Both the position numbers and the translations under genes were made by a program. From G965267335 sp965267335 (GTDB taxonomy: Bacteria; Bacteroidota; Bacteroidia; Cytophagales; JAAEPT01), in assembly GCA_965267335.1 (NCBI GenBank), contig OZ253953.1:2728001-2792000 (forward strand): DNA of 64,000 nt, read 5' to 3'. Every line of letters begins with the position of its first letter. The stretch's first letter is position 1. The notes under the pieces were generated by a model. That model did not search any database. It was not told the origin of the DNA and saw only the letters and a list, made by a program, of their open reading frames with translations. This document shows positions 1 through 9,212 of this stretch, one piece after another.

Positions 1-1
1 C

Positions 2-781
2 GATATCCGCTTATTTGATAAGGATATTTATGAAGACTATGACTCTACCTATACAGATAGCTGGTTTACAGATAAAGTCGCTGCATACAATTGGAATCCT
101 TATCAATACCTGATTGATTTGGCTCAGCTGGCACAGCAGGACGGTGTTATAAAAGGAATTTTACTTCATCAAGGGGAAACAAATACTGGTAACAGCCTAT
201 GGCCTTCGTATGTTAAGAAGATTTACAATGATATGATTACTGATCTATCATTGGACACTGCTGATGTTCCACTGATAGCAGGTGAAGTACTTCAAGGAAG
301 TGGAAGCTGTTGCTCTTCGATGAATACGATAATAAACAGATTACCGGATTCTGTGGCAACAGCACATGTCGTATCCTCAGAAGGATGTGAGGGTGCTGAT
401 AACGCTCACTTCACTTCGGAAGGTTATCGAATATTGGGGAGAAGATACGCTTACAAGATGCTCCAGTTGATGGGGGTAGACTTTACCGTGGGGATAGACG
501 ACCCAAAGATTAAAGCCGGATATAGGTTAGATCAGAATTTTCCTAATCCGGCAACGCATTCGACTACGATTTCATTTGAAATACCACGAGCAACTTTTGT
601 CTCACTGGAATTGAGAAACTCAATGGGTGTTCTGCTAAAACAGGAAATTAACAAAGAGCTTAATGCCGGGCAGCACAGCATTGATTTGGATATGCATGAC
701 TTAAAGCCAGGTGTTTATCATTATTCGATCTCTGCCGAAGGCATAACTTTGTCTAAGCGTTTAGTTGTGGGTGTAGAATAG
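2..781 (+). CDS. T9SS-exported SGNH/sialate O-acetylesterase-like protein, 5'-truncated
   Basis: The frame is open from the left edge, so the N-terminus and the nucleophile block lie outside the window; about 259 residues are visible. LLHQGETNTG matches the HQGE-x-N block of the SASA/DUF303 (CE6-like) esterases, and DNAHFTSEGY supplies the DxxH pair of the SGNH catalytic centre. These enzymes remove acetyl groups from sialic acid or xylan; the substrate here cannot be told. The last ~85 residues, starting at NFPNPA and ending LSKRLVVGVE, form a type A T9SS sorting domain, so the enzyme should be exported through the outer membrane and anchored or released. It converges with the beta-galactosidase gene, 30 bases away, with no clear hairpin between. 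Family call fairly sure, substrate unknown. Confidence 0.8.
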   Translation, partial: DIRLFDKDIYEDYDSTYTDSWFTDKVAAYNWNPYQYLIDLAQLAQQDGVIKGILLHQGETNTGNSLWPSYVKKIYNDMITDLSLDTADVPLIAGEVLQGSGSCCSSMNTIINRLPDSVATAHVVSSEGCEGADNAHFTSEGYRILGRRYAYKMLQLMGVDFTVGIDDPKIKAGYRLDQNFPNPATHSTTISFEIPRATFVSLELRNSMGVLLKQEINKELNAGQHSIDLDMHDLKPGVYHYSISAEGITLSKRLVVGVE

Positions 782-811
782 ATAGCCCGGGTTACTCAGG
801 AAAGACAAAAT

Positions 812-3800
812 TCACTGAAGCGGTATAATTGTAAAACTATATTCATATGGCTTACCGGTAGGAAGCTGATACTCCGGGTGCACCCTCGGTGACCAGCTAT
901 CATCACCACCTACACCCATTTGTTTGTAATCAATATGAAGAGTGATATATCCCGCTTCCTTGAGGTCGTATGTGTGCCTTGCTGTGGTGAGGTTTTCCAA
1001 TGAATACTCGTGTGCCGAGAAGTTGATGTAATCTTCAGCAATGATTTTGAAACCATTACCCCCATTATCTGAGAATGACACCCAGCGCAGATCGGTATGG
1101 TTGCCATTTTCCTGAGGCTTAATGTACGGTACATGTTGTTCTTTCACGGTACTTGAGTAAATACCAAAATGGTTACTGTACTTTTTATCCCAATAGGATT
1201 CATGAGGTCCGCGGCCGTACCATACGATATTATTGAAATCTCTGTTGATCTGGCTTAACGTACCCACTCGAGGTAATACAGGTAGATTTTTATCAGGCGT
1301 ACACGAAAAGTCTACATTGATTGAGCCATCAGGATATATGCCATATGTTAGGTGGAATGGAATGCTTCCCGTTTTCCCTATCATCTTACCTTCTATTTGG
1401 ATTTGGTAGGCATTAACCAGACCGGTATTCTTGATAGGGTTTACTTGAATACTTTGAATTTCTTTTGTCAGACTATCATATCCAGCTTCCTTCCACCGGT
1501 GGTAGTAGGGTGGGTTATTCACCAAATCCCAACCACCATAGTCATTGTCAATCGGGGCTCGCCAGAAGTTTGGAGAGAGTGCTTGATCAGCTATCATTTC
1601 TTTTTCTGCGTACTTGAGGGATGTGAGAGTAGCTGTGGTTTTGTCAATTATGACCGAAAAACTTTCTCCCTGGGCCAGTAGTTTGTTATTGTTTTCGGTA
1701 ATGTCAAGCTGATTGTTATGCGGTTGTAAGTGAGATCTGGTTACAGCTTTTTGTACAAGTAGTTGCTCTTTGGCTATTTCAAAGTCCTTTTCAGCCCATA
1801 GGTTCGATTTTTTCAACTTAATACTAATGTTCAGGAAGTACTCTTTGTCCGTAAGCAGTTTTACTTGCTTTACAGGACTAGGGAAGGTTTTTGTTTGGCC
1901 CGGTTCTATTTCCAAGTCTTGCCACTTGCCCTTTAGGATTGACTTTCCGTTTTCCAGAATTTCCCAATCAGCATAGTACTGGTTGAGGTTAGTGAAGTTA
2001 TAGGTATTCTTAATATAAATGTCCTTGAGCTTAGGGTTCGGTGAAGTGATTTTTACTGGTTGATAGACTTTCTTAACCTCAAGAATAGCAGGTTGTGGAG
2101 TTCGGTCGGGAAATACGAAGCCATTCAGGCAGAAGTTACCATCGTTGGGTTTATCCCCAAAATCACCTCCATAGGCATACCATGTTCCATTATCATCAGT
2201 GACCTCCAGCCCCTGGTCTACAAAGTCCCAGATGAACCCACCCTGCATACGAGGGTACTTCTCCCAGATATCCCAGATGTCCTTGAGGTTACCCGTGCTA
2301 TTACCCATACTATGTGCGTACTCACAGGTGATCACCGGCCTTGTGGAATCCTTTTCGTGCATATCATCGACCATGACTTGCGCATCAACGTACATGGTTG
2401 ACTGAATGTCAAACTCCGGTGTGTTGGTGAAAAGTACCTTGGGTTGCTCATAATGGATCGGTCGGGTAGAATCTATTTTTCTTATAGAGTCTGCCATATC
2501 ATAATGGGCCTGTCCAAGCCCCGATTCATTACCTAATGACCACATGATGATACTTGAGTGGTTTTTATCACGCTCAACCATTGATACACCACGATCGATG
2601 TACATATGTTTCCAATCAGCCAAATCGGCAGGTTGAATACCTTTATCTCTTAAGCCATGTGTTTCCTGGTTGGCTTCATCCATTACATAAATACCATATT
2701 CATCGCATAGGGCATACCATTCGGGAACATTGGGGTAATGAGAAGTCCTGACCGCATTGATGTTATGCTGTTTCATTAATACGATGTCTCTTACCATTGA
2801 CTCTTTGGTCATAACCCGTCCTAACCTCGGATCAAATTCATGACGGTTAACACCTTTTATCATTACCTTTTGCCCGTTGACGAGGAGTTGGCCGTTTTTT
2901 ATTTCAACCTCGCGGAATCCGAATTTATGTGAAATAACCTCAATAGTTTGAGTATCTGATTTCAATGATAAAAGAAGGGTATAAAGGGTAGGGGATTCAG
3001 CGCTCCATTTCTGTACAGAGTCTAAGGAGGCTGTTATGTTGTTTCCTGCGGTAATGTTCTGGGCGTAGATCGATTTCATTGTTGGGTCAAGTATTTCAAC
3101 TTCAACCTTGTAATCTTTTTCTTTATCAGAGTCGTAGACAATGTCCATATCTAAATTAAGCTTGGCCTTTTCATAGTTTTCATCCAGATCGGTTGTCAAA
3201 TAATAGTCCCTGATATGAGCTTCTGGTGTAGCGTAAAGAAATACATCACGGTGTATACCGCTGAGTCTCCAAAAGTCCTGATCTTCCAGGTAGCTACCGG
3301 TTGACCATCTAAGCACGATTACCGTAATGTCGTTTTCCCCATTGCTTAGGTACTGAGTGATATTGAATTCAGCTGGGGTCATGCTCCCTTCACTATAGCC
3401 GACCTGCTTGCCATTGATCCATAAGTAGAATGCAGATTGCACTCCCGCAAAGTGTAAAAACACTTGTTTATCGTCCCAACCTGATGGAACGGAAAACTTT
3501 CTTTTGTAGCAGCCAACATAGTTGGTGTCGTCCGGTACCTTAAGTGAGTCAGACGGATAGGGGTATGGGATATTGGTATAAATGGGCGGATCGTATTTAC
3601 CTTGCAACTGCCAATTCGAGGGTACCGCTATGTCGGTAAGTTTTCCTAAATCATAAGTTGGGTCTACTATGGCAGGAGGTAGGTGCCTGATGTGCGTAGT
3701 CCAGTGAAACTTCCAGGTTCCGTTCAGTGATTGGTAGAATTCAGCGTTAGCTCTTTCGAAAGTCGAGGCAGATTTTTTGTCCTGATAGGGTAGTAAAGTA

Positions 3801-3937
3801 GCATGAGCAGGTTCCTTGTTTATACCAATGATTTTAGGGTCCTTATACTCAGTGAGCTTAGTAAAGTCTACTGTAGTCTTTTGTTGACTACAGGCAATGA
3901 TTATTGATGAGAGTATGATGCACTGAATGATTCGCAT
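812..3937 (-). CDS. Glycoside hydrolase family 2 beta-galactosidase, lipoprotein
   Basis: A full-length LacZ-type enzyme of 1041 residues that hydrolyses terminal beta-galactosides. The N-terminus is a lipoprotein signal (hydrophobic stretch then SIIIACSQQ, Cys 16), so it should sit on a membrane, not in the cytoplasm like E. coli LacZ. Domain order: GH2 sugar-binding (about 65-235), Ig-like (240-345), TIM barrel (350-640), DUF4981 (655-740) and the beta-galactosidase small chain (770-1040). The acid/base is Glu471 in WSLGNESG and the nucleophile Glu539 in ITCEYAHSMGN, matching Glu461 and Glu537 of E. coli LacZ. It is transcribed alone and divergently from ppc. Related GH2 enzymes from marine bacteria act on porphyran or other galactans, so the natural substrate may not be lactose. 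Confidence 0.93.
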   Translation of the reverse strand: MRIIQCIILSSIIIACSQQKTTVDFTKLTEYKDPKIIGINKEPAHATLLPYQDKKSASTFERANAEFYQSLNGTWKFHWTTHIRHLPPAIVDPTYDLGKLTDIAVPSNWQLQGKYDPPIYTNIPYPYPSDSLKVPDDTNYVGCYKRKFSVPSGWDDKQVFLHFAGVQSAFYLWINGKQVGYSEGSMTPAEFNITQYLSNGENDITVIVLRWSTGSYLEDQDFWRLSGIHRDVFLYATPEAHIRDYYLTTDLDENYEKAKLNLDMDIVYDSDKEKDYKVEVEILDPTMKSIYAQNITAGNNITASLDSVQKWSAESPTLYTLLLSLKSDTQTIEVISHKFGFREVEIKNGQLLVNGQKVMIKGVNRHEFDPRLGRVMTKESMVRDIVLMKQHNINAVRTSHYPNVPEWYALCDEYGIYVMDEANQETHGLRDKGIQPADLADWKHMYIDRGVSMVERDKNHSSIIMWSLGNESGLGQAHYDMADSIRKIDSTRPIHYEQPKVLFTNTPEFDIQSTMYVDAQVMVDDMHEKDSTRPVITCEYAHSMGNSTGNLKDIWDIWEKYPRMQGGFIWDFVDQGLEVTDDNGTWYAYGGDFGDKPNDGNFCLNGFVFPDRTPQPAILEVKKVYQPVKITSPNPKLKDIYIKNTYNFTNLNQYYADWEILENGKSILKGKWQDLEIEPGQTKTFPSPVKQVKLLTDKEYFLNISIKLKKSNLWAEKDFEIAKEQLLVQKAVTRSHLQPHNNQLDITENNNKLLAQGESFSVIIDKTTATLTSLKYAEKEMIADQALSPNFWRAPIDNDYGGWDLVNNPPYYHRWKEAGYDSLTKEIQSIQVNPIKNTGLVNAYQIQIEGKMIGKTGSIPFHLTYGIYPDGSINVDFSCTPDKNLPVLPRVGTLSQINRDFNNIVWYGRGPHESYWDKKYSNHFGIYSSTVKEQHVPYIKPQENGNHTDLRWVSFSDNGGNGFKIIAEDYINFSAHEYSLENLTTARHTYDLKEAGYITLHIDYKQMGVGGDDSWSPRVHPEYQLPTGKPYEYSFTIIPLQ

Positions 3938-4320
3938 TTTAGTTGTGTCAAAATGATACTACTAAATAAATGACTGAATAATAATAAGGAAATTTAATTG
4001 ATTGTACCCGATCATGTTATGAAGAAGGATAGTTATTTAGTTTATCTACAAAACTATATTTAGCGCAATTTGTTATTACTCAGATTTAGGCTCCATGACT
4101 TATTGACTAAAAGTCTATCTGTTCAATCTCAAGTAAAATGAAAGCGGATTTTATGTAAACTTAATTTCCTTTTATCTGAGCTCATTGACAACATTTGTTC
4201 CGATATAGTTGAATGAACATTTTGAAGCAGATTTAAATGACTCTAGTTGCATTATGTTCAATTGGACCCTATTTTCGCCCGTAATTGAATATTTGACTGT
4301 TTATCCTCAATAACAATCTT
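3938..4320. other. Intergenic region between divergent GH2 and ppc genes
   Basis: This 383-base AT-rich stretch separates the divergent starts of the beta-galactosidase and ppc genes and must hold both promoters. No open frame with coding character and no strong inverted repeat was seen. A candidate ppc promoter is listed separately. Confidence 0.6.
4247..4277 (+). promoter_or_regulatory. Candidate Bacteroidota-type promoter for ppc
   Basis: TTG at 4247-4249 is followed after 20 bases by TATTTTCG at 4270-4277, one mismatch from the Bacteroidota -7 consensus TAnnTTTG; the spacing fits the usual 19-21. The start codon of ppc lies 43 bases downstream. The match is by eye and the region is AT-rich, so chance is possible. 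Confidence 0.35.
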
Positions 4321-7092
4321 ATGACAACGCTAAAAAGTACGTTTGATCTAGTTAAATCTAAATTAGGAAAACCTTATAACGATCTGGAGTTCTTGCTCTT
4401 ACGTTTGAAAGCTACGCTGGAAGCAAATGGTGAGTCCAAGATTGCAGAGGATATCCCATGGATTTCGGGCAAAGAGCCGTCTGTAAATCAGATTACTCCT
4501 AAACATGTGCAGCTCTATTCATTGGTTTTTCAGTTGGTCAATATGGTCGAGATCAACGGAGCCGTGCAGAACAGAAGGAAGCTGGAAGACCAGTCTATGG
4601 ATCAAATAAACGGACTTTGGGCAAAAAACTTTAAGGAGCTGGTTGACGGTGGTTTCAAAAAAGAAGAAATTCTTGAGGCCATATCCGAAATTTCAATAGA
4701 ACCAGTCCTCACAGCCCATCCGACCGAGGCAAAGAGAGCCACGGTACTGGAACACTACCGCGAACTGTATTTATTGCTTGTCGAAAGAGAAAACACCATG
4801 TTTACTCGCGCTGAGGTTGTTCATATTGATCATAATATAGAGCAAACACTTTATCGAATCTGGAAAACAAGTGAGGTATACCTGGAGAAACCGGACGTAG
4901 AAGATGAACTCAGAAATATCTTACATTACCTGGTCAATGTATTTCCTGAAGTAATTCCAATACTGGATCGAAGAATGTTACAAGCCGCGGAGTATGTCGG
5001 TTTTGATGCCCGGGAAATCTGTGTTGATCATCGTTTTCCAAGGATTTCTTTCGGAGACTGGGTAGGTGGTGATCGGGATGGTCACCCACTGGTCACAGCA
5101 GATGTAACTAGACATACACTTAAGCAGCTTCGTCTCAGTGCTTTTGTAGTCATACGAAGAAAACTCTTGAAGTTGGTTCAGCGAATTAGCTTTAACCTAG
5201 AACTGGAGGACGCTAATCCTGAATTTCGATCCAGGGTAAATGAAATGACCGAAGACTTAGGAGAAAAAGGCAAAGAGGCCATTGACCGAAACAAAGGAGA
5301 AGCTTTCCGACAAATGGTTAATTTGATACTATACAAGCTTCCGATAGAAACAGCTAGGGGACACGCTATTCGTTTGGATGAACATCCGAGCTCGTACCTG
5401 CACTCGGCACAATTGATAAGCGATCTTAGGTTACTCCAAAAAACACTAGTCGAGTATGGGGCCAAGTCTATTGCTTATGATGACGTAATTACGGTCATTC
5501 GTACCGTAGAGGCTTTTGGGTTTCATCTGGCGGCACTTGATATACGTCAGAATAGCGCATTTCATGACAAAGCGGTGGAACAATTGTTACAAGCAGCTCA
5601 GGCCAAAGAAACCAACTTCAGTGAGTGGTCGGAAGAAAAGCGTGTAGCATTTTTGAATGAAGAACTGAGTTCCTCAAGGCCTTTCACACATAATGAAGCA
5701 GAACTTGGACCTGAGGCGACTGCGGTTCTGGAGTGCTACCGTGTTATCGCTTCAAATGCGAAGAAGTATGGATATAACTTCCTGGGATCGTTCATCGTCA
5801 GTATGACAAGGTCATTGTCGGATTTGCTTGTGGTTTACTTACTAGCTCGAGAGACCGGATTAACTTCCATGACAGAAGAGGGAATAGTATCAGAGGTTCC
5901 TGTAGTACCGTTGCTGGAGACCATTGAAGATCTTGAAAACGGAACCCACATTATGGAACAGTTTCTTGATCATCCCATCACCAAACGCACGCTAAAGCAT
6001 CTTCAGGAACGAAACAAATGGAAAGTCCCCATCCAGCAAATTATGGTGGGTTATAGCGATAGTAATAAAGACGGAGGAATCATGGCAAGCCAATGGAACC
6101 TTTATAAATCACAGTACAAACTAGTTGAGTTAGGGGACAAGGCTGGAGTTAAAATAAGATTCTTTCATGGTAAAGGTGGTTCAATTAGCCGGGGTGCCGG
6201 ACCAACACACTATTTTATCAAATCAATGGCTCATGGCGCACCAAACGGAGATTTGAGATTGACCGAACAAGGGGAAACCATTTCTCAGAAATACGCTCAT
6301 AAGGTCAATGCGGCTTTCAATCTGGAGCTGTTAGCGGCAAATACTTTGAGTAAATATATGCAGGATCGTTCTTCTCAAAAGGTGTTTCACCCCCTTGCTG
6401 ATACCCTTGAGTGGCTGGCAAACAAATCCAAGGAGCATTATGAGGCAATGATGAGGCTTGATGGTTTTATCCAGTTTTTCAGACAAGCAACTCCGATTGA
6501 TGCGATAGAAAACAGCAAAATTGGTTCACGACCAGCAAAGCGTACGGGTATGAGCACACTCAGTGACCTGAGAGCGATTCCCTGGGTGTTTTCATGGAGT
6601 CAGGCCAGAGTACATATGACAAGTTGGTATGGTGTAGGAAGTGCCTTGTCGGATTTGCAATCAGAAAACCCTAAAGCTTATGATGAACTGAAAGAGGCTT
6701 TAAAGACGGATGTTTTTCTACGATACATTTTCACTAATATAGACACCAGTTTGGCAGCAACCGATGAGAGCATATTTAGCTTATACCTGGGATTGGTTGA
6801 GGATCAGGAATTGAAGCAAAAGTTTGGAGACCGTTTCAAAAAAGAACTCTTGTTGATGCGTGATCATATGATGAACTTAATCGAAAAGCCGATTCAGGAA
6901 CGTAGGGTTAATCACTATTATTCCAATGAATTAAGGGCTTCGTTGATGAAGTCATTGCACGAAAAGCAAGTTGCTTTGCTTAAGGAATGGCGTAGTACGA
7001 AAGGAAAAGATGAAAGCAAATCTGAAGCACTGCAAGTGGAGCTCCTTTTGACTATCAACGCGCTTTCAGGAGCGATGAGGAATACCGGTTGA
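4321..7092 (+). CDS. ppc: Phosphoenolpyruvate carboxylase
   Basis: Carboxylates phosphoenolpyruvate with bicarbonate to oxaloacetate, refilling the TCA cycle; cytoplasmic. At 923 residues it has normal length. The catalytic histidine lies in LTAHPTEAKRAT (His133), the PEP-binding loop is FHGKGGSISRGAG (residues 615-627, Arg624 equivalent to E. coli Arg587), and GGDRDGHP and GYSDSNKDGG are the other family signatures. The protein ends in MRNTG, the conserved C-terminal tetrapeptide region that forms part of the active and allosteric site. The ATG has no Shine-Dalgarno sequence, normal for Bacteroidota. It appears to be a single-gene unit. Confidence 0.98.
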   Translation: MTTLKSTFDLVKSKLGKPYNDLEFLLLRLKATLEANGESKIAEDIPWISGKEPSVNQITPKHVQLYSLVFQLVNMVEINGAVQNRRKLEDQSMDQINGLWAKNFKELVDGGFKKEEILEAISEISIEPVLTAHPTEAKRATVLEHYRELYLLLVERENTMFTRAEVVHIDHNIEQTLYRIWKTSEVYLEKPDVEDELRNILHYLVNVFPEVIPILDRRMLQAAEYVGFDAREICVDHRFPRISFGDWVGGDRDGHPLVTADVTRHTLKQLRLSAFVVIRRKLLKLVQRISFNLELEDANPEFRSRVNEMTEDLGEKGKEAIDRNKGEAFRQMVNLILYKLPIETARGHAIRLDEHPSSYLHSAQLISDLRLLQKTLVEYGAKSIAYDDVITVIRTVEAFGFHLAALDIRQNSAFHDKAVEQLLQAAQAKETNFSEWSEEKRVAFLNEELSSSRPFTHNEAELGPEATAVLECYRVIASNAKKYGYNFLGSFIVSMTRSLSDLLVVYLLARETGLTSMTEEGIVSEVPVVPLLETIEDLENGTHIMEQFLDHPITKRTLKHLQERNKWKVPIQQIMVGYSDSNKDGGIMASQWNLYKSQYKLVELGDKAGVKIRFFHGKGGSISRGAGPTHYFIKSMAHGAPNGDLRLTEQGETISQKYAHKVNAAFNLELLAANTLSKYMQDRSSQKVFHPLADTLEWLANKSKEHYEAMMRLDGFIQFFRQATPIDAIENSKIGSRPAKRTGMSTLSDLRAIPWVFSWSQARVHMTSWYGVGSALSDLQSENPKAYDELKEALKTDVFLRYIFTNIDTSLAATDESIFSLYLGLVEDQELKQKFGDRFKKELLLMRDHMMNLIEKPIQERRVNHYYSNELRASLMKSLHEKQVALLKEWRSTKGKDESKSEALQVELLLTINALSGAMRNTG

Positions 7093-7230
7093 TCTAATCG
7101 TGCGTAGGCAAGGAAAAGAGTAAGGTATCAGTTGAACTAGCAGTAGTTTACATTGCAGAAAGAATAGAACTATGTGTGCCAGTCAATGTGTTTTTCTACT
7201 TTTCCAGAATCTGCAGAAAAAGTTTGCCAA

Positions 7231-8358
7231 ATGAATAAACCTATGGTTTCCTTCTGGATCAGTTACATTCGTTTTGGTGTAATAATGTTTTTGCTTAGGG
7301 TTTGGAGTGTCCAGTCTGTCTATGGTCAATGTCAGATAGATTCAACCTTTCTTACTGAAGTTCAAGATATTCAGTTGGATAGATTTGATCTAGATAGCGG
7401 TAAGGAGAATGAACTGATTCTGCCCTTCAGCTATGGTCAAGTCAATTTTATAGATTCAAGTCAACATCAGGGAATAGAATTAGATGATATTATTTCAGTG
7501 CGGTTGTTGTATACCAGGCACAAGACTAGCCCCGACTTTTCCCAGCAGGACCTTAATAAAAGTCGATTATGTCAATTGGAGTCATTCATTTCCGGTATTT
7601 TTGAAGCAGACAACATTAATTGGGAGTTTGTAGAACAAACCGGATGCAATTCTGCTAAATCCTGTGATTCGGTATTCCATGGTTTCATCATTGAGTACAA
7701 AGAAGAGCCTATTCAGGTTATAGATATGGTTGACTCGATATCCAGGGAAGGAAGGGGTAGTGTCGATACTATTGAAGCTGAAGTCACTAAAACAGAATCT
7801 CAAAATGACCAGATAAAGATAGCCAAACGAGGCTATAAAGGGAGTAGATATAAGTACTGCACGGAGGCTCCTGCTCATAAGAAGTATGATCTATTGGTAA
7901 CAAACGTGAGGGAGTATTATCAGCCTCTAAAGTCGATGGTTCTTTTTGACTATAAACTGTTCTATTGCGCTAGCTATGATCACTTTAGTAATACCCTGGA
8001 AATTATGGTAGAGAACTTCGAAAACGCTATGCCTGTGTATATCAATAACGGAGAATCACTTCGAAAAAAGGAACTTTCTCCACTGCTATCCCACTTTTTG
8101 CATTTGCTTCCCAAGATGGATGACTTGTCAGCTCTGAAAAGGGTAGTAGAGGACAACCCGGAAAAAACTCATGTGATGCTTTTTCTTGACAACAGGACAC
8201 GTCTGGCGAATGCAGAATTAATTACTCAGATTCCGGAGGACATCAAGATTGATATTTTTCTGTTGAATGTGTATGAATATGACAAGGTCAATGAAGTGTA
8301 TAAGAATTGGGTTGCGGGGCACACAAATGTGACTTGTTACATTGACACCAAATTATAA
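7231..8358 (+). CDS. Exported protein of unknown function
   Basis: No family recognised. I prefer the ATG at 7231 (375 residues) over an upstream ATG at 7174, because MNKPMVSFWISYIRFGVIMF leads into a signal peptide ending near VYGQ, while the extra 19 residues would bury it. The mature part has scattered cysteines (CQID, QTGCNSAKSCD, YKYCTEA, FYCASYD), and its last ~90 residues alternate predicted strands and helices, including HVMLFLDNRTR and KIDIFLLNVYEY, which has the feel of a Rossmann or von Willebrand A-like fold but without a MIDAS motif. It follows ppc by 138 bases and converges with greB. No sorting domain or transmembrane helix after the signal. Confidence 0.6.
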   Translation: MNKPMVSFWISYIRFGVIMFLLRVWSVQSVYGQCQIDSTFLTEVQDIQLDRFDLDSGKENELILPFSYGQVNFIDSSQHQGIELDDIISVRLLYTRHKTSPDFSQQDLNKSRLCQLESFISGIFEADNINWEFVEQTGCNSAKSCDSVFHGFIIEYKEEPIQVIDMVDSISREGRGSVDTIEAEVTKTESQNDQIKIAKRGYKGSRYKYCTEAPAHKKYDLLVTNVREYYQPLKSMVLFDYKLFYCASYDHFSNTLEIMVENFENAMPVYINNGESLRKKELSPLLSHFLHLLPKMDDLSALKRVVEDNPEKTHVMLFLDNRTRLANAELITQIPEDIKIDIFLLNVYEYDKVNEVYKNWVAGHTNVTCYIDTKL

Positions 8359-8405
8359 ATAGGGTAGTATTCACTCTAAATTGATTACACTATTTCGGTC
8401 AGTGG

Positions 8406-8921
8406 TCATTTCTCATACTCGATTTTATTTATCCGCCATCTGAACTCACCAGCCTGGGTTTTAACAATGGCTTCATCTCCAACTTCCTTTTTTAATAGTG
8501 CCAGGGCCATAGGGGAGTCCATGGAGATATAGTCAGGGTTTCCAATTAGTTCTTCATAACCAACGATCCTTAATCGTTTCTTTAAGCCCCTTTCAATATT
8601 TTCGATTTCTACCCAGGCCCCAAAGTTTATTTTACCCTCCTGGTTTGGGTGATATTCAATCACCTTTAAATTGTCAACACACTTACACAAATAACGAATA
8701 CGCCTATCTATTTCTCTAAGTCGCTTTTTGTTGTATTGGTAATCGGCATTTTCTGATCGGTCACCCAAGCTCGCGGCCCATGAAACTTTAGCAGTTACTT
8801 CCGGGCGTTCAACTTTCCAAAGGTGCTCATGTTCATCCCTTAATTTCTGCATACCTTCTTTGGTAATCATTTGCGATCTCTTGATTTTCGGTAGCGTTGA
8901 TTCTGGGATTTTTCGCCTCAT
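8406..8921 (-). CDS. greB: Transcription elongation factor GreB
   Basis: Rescues backtracked RNA polymerase by stimulating transcript cleavage through its secondary channel. The 171-residue protein has the full two-domain form: N-terminal coiled coil with the acidic tip in LGDRSENADYQ, the GreB-typical NKKRLREIDRRIRYL helix, and the C-terminal FKBP-like domain with FGAWVEIEN and DYISMDSPMALALLKKEVGD. Close similarity to enterobacterial GreB, not GreA, supports the symbol. The chosen ATG gives about 17 residues ahead of ITKEGMQKL; an internal ATG at 8870 would also give a complete fold. It stands alone, converging with the gene on its left. Confidence 0.93.
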   Translation of the reverse strand: MRRKIPESTLPKIKRSQMITKEGMQKLRDEHEHLWKVERPEVTAKVSWAASLGDRSENADYQYNKKRLREIDRRIRYLCKCVDNLKVIEYHPNQEGKINFGAWVEIENIERGLKKRLRIVGYEELIGNPDYISMDSPMALALLKKEVGDEAIVKTQAGEFRWRINKIEYEK

Positions 8922-9182
8922 ATTAATTGCTTTGCTTCGGTTACTTTCGCAAGATAATATATTGATGGTTTATTTCTTATTTGAGTGAATTAGCATCAGA
9001 AATAAGTTTTTTTATCATTTTAATACTTTTTGGGCACACCGATATGGAGATTAGAAGAGTAGGGGGGGACGGCTAAGCTTTTATATTTTGAAATTGCAGT
9101 TTTCGTCCATGATCATAACTAGGCATTCGTTTTTACCGTAAACTTTTTTCGGTTGGTCAATGCGTTACTTGTGCACTTTGTC

Positions 9183-9190
9183 TAACTTTG
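9183..9190 (+). promoter_or_regulatory. Candidate -7 promoter element
   Basis: TAACTTTG is a perfect match to the Bacteroidota -7 consensus TAnnTTTG, 22 bases before the ATG of the Cys-rich T9SS gene. No well-spaced TTG -33 element was found, so confidence is modest. Confidence 0.4.
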
Positions 9191-9212
9191 ATTCATAAAA
9201 TTTAATGTTGTC

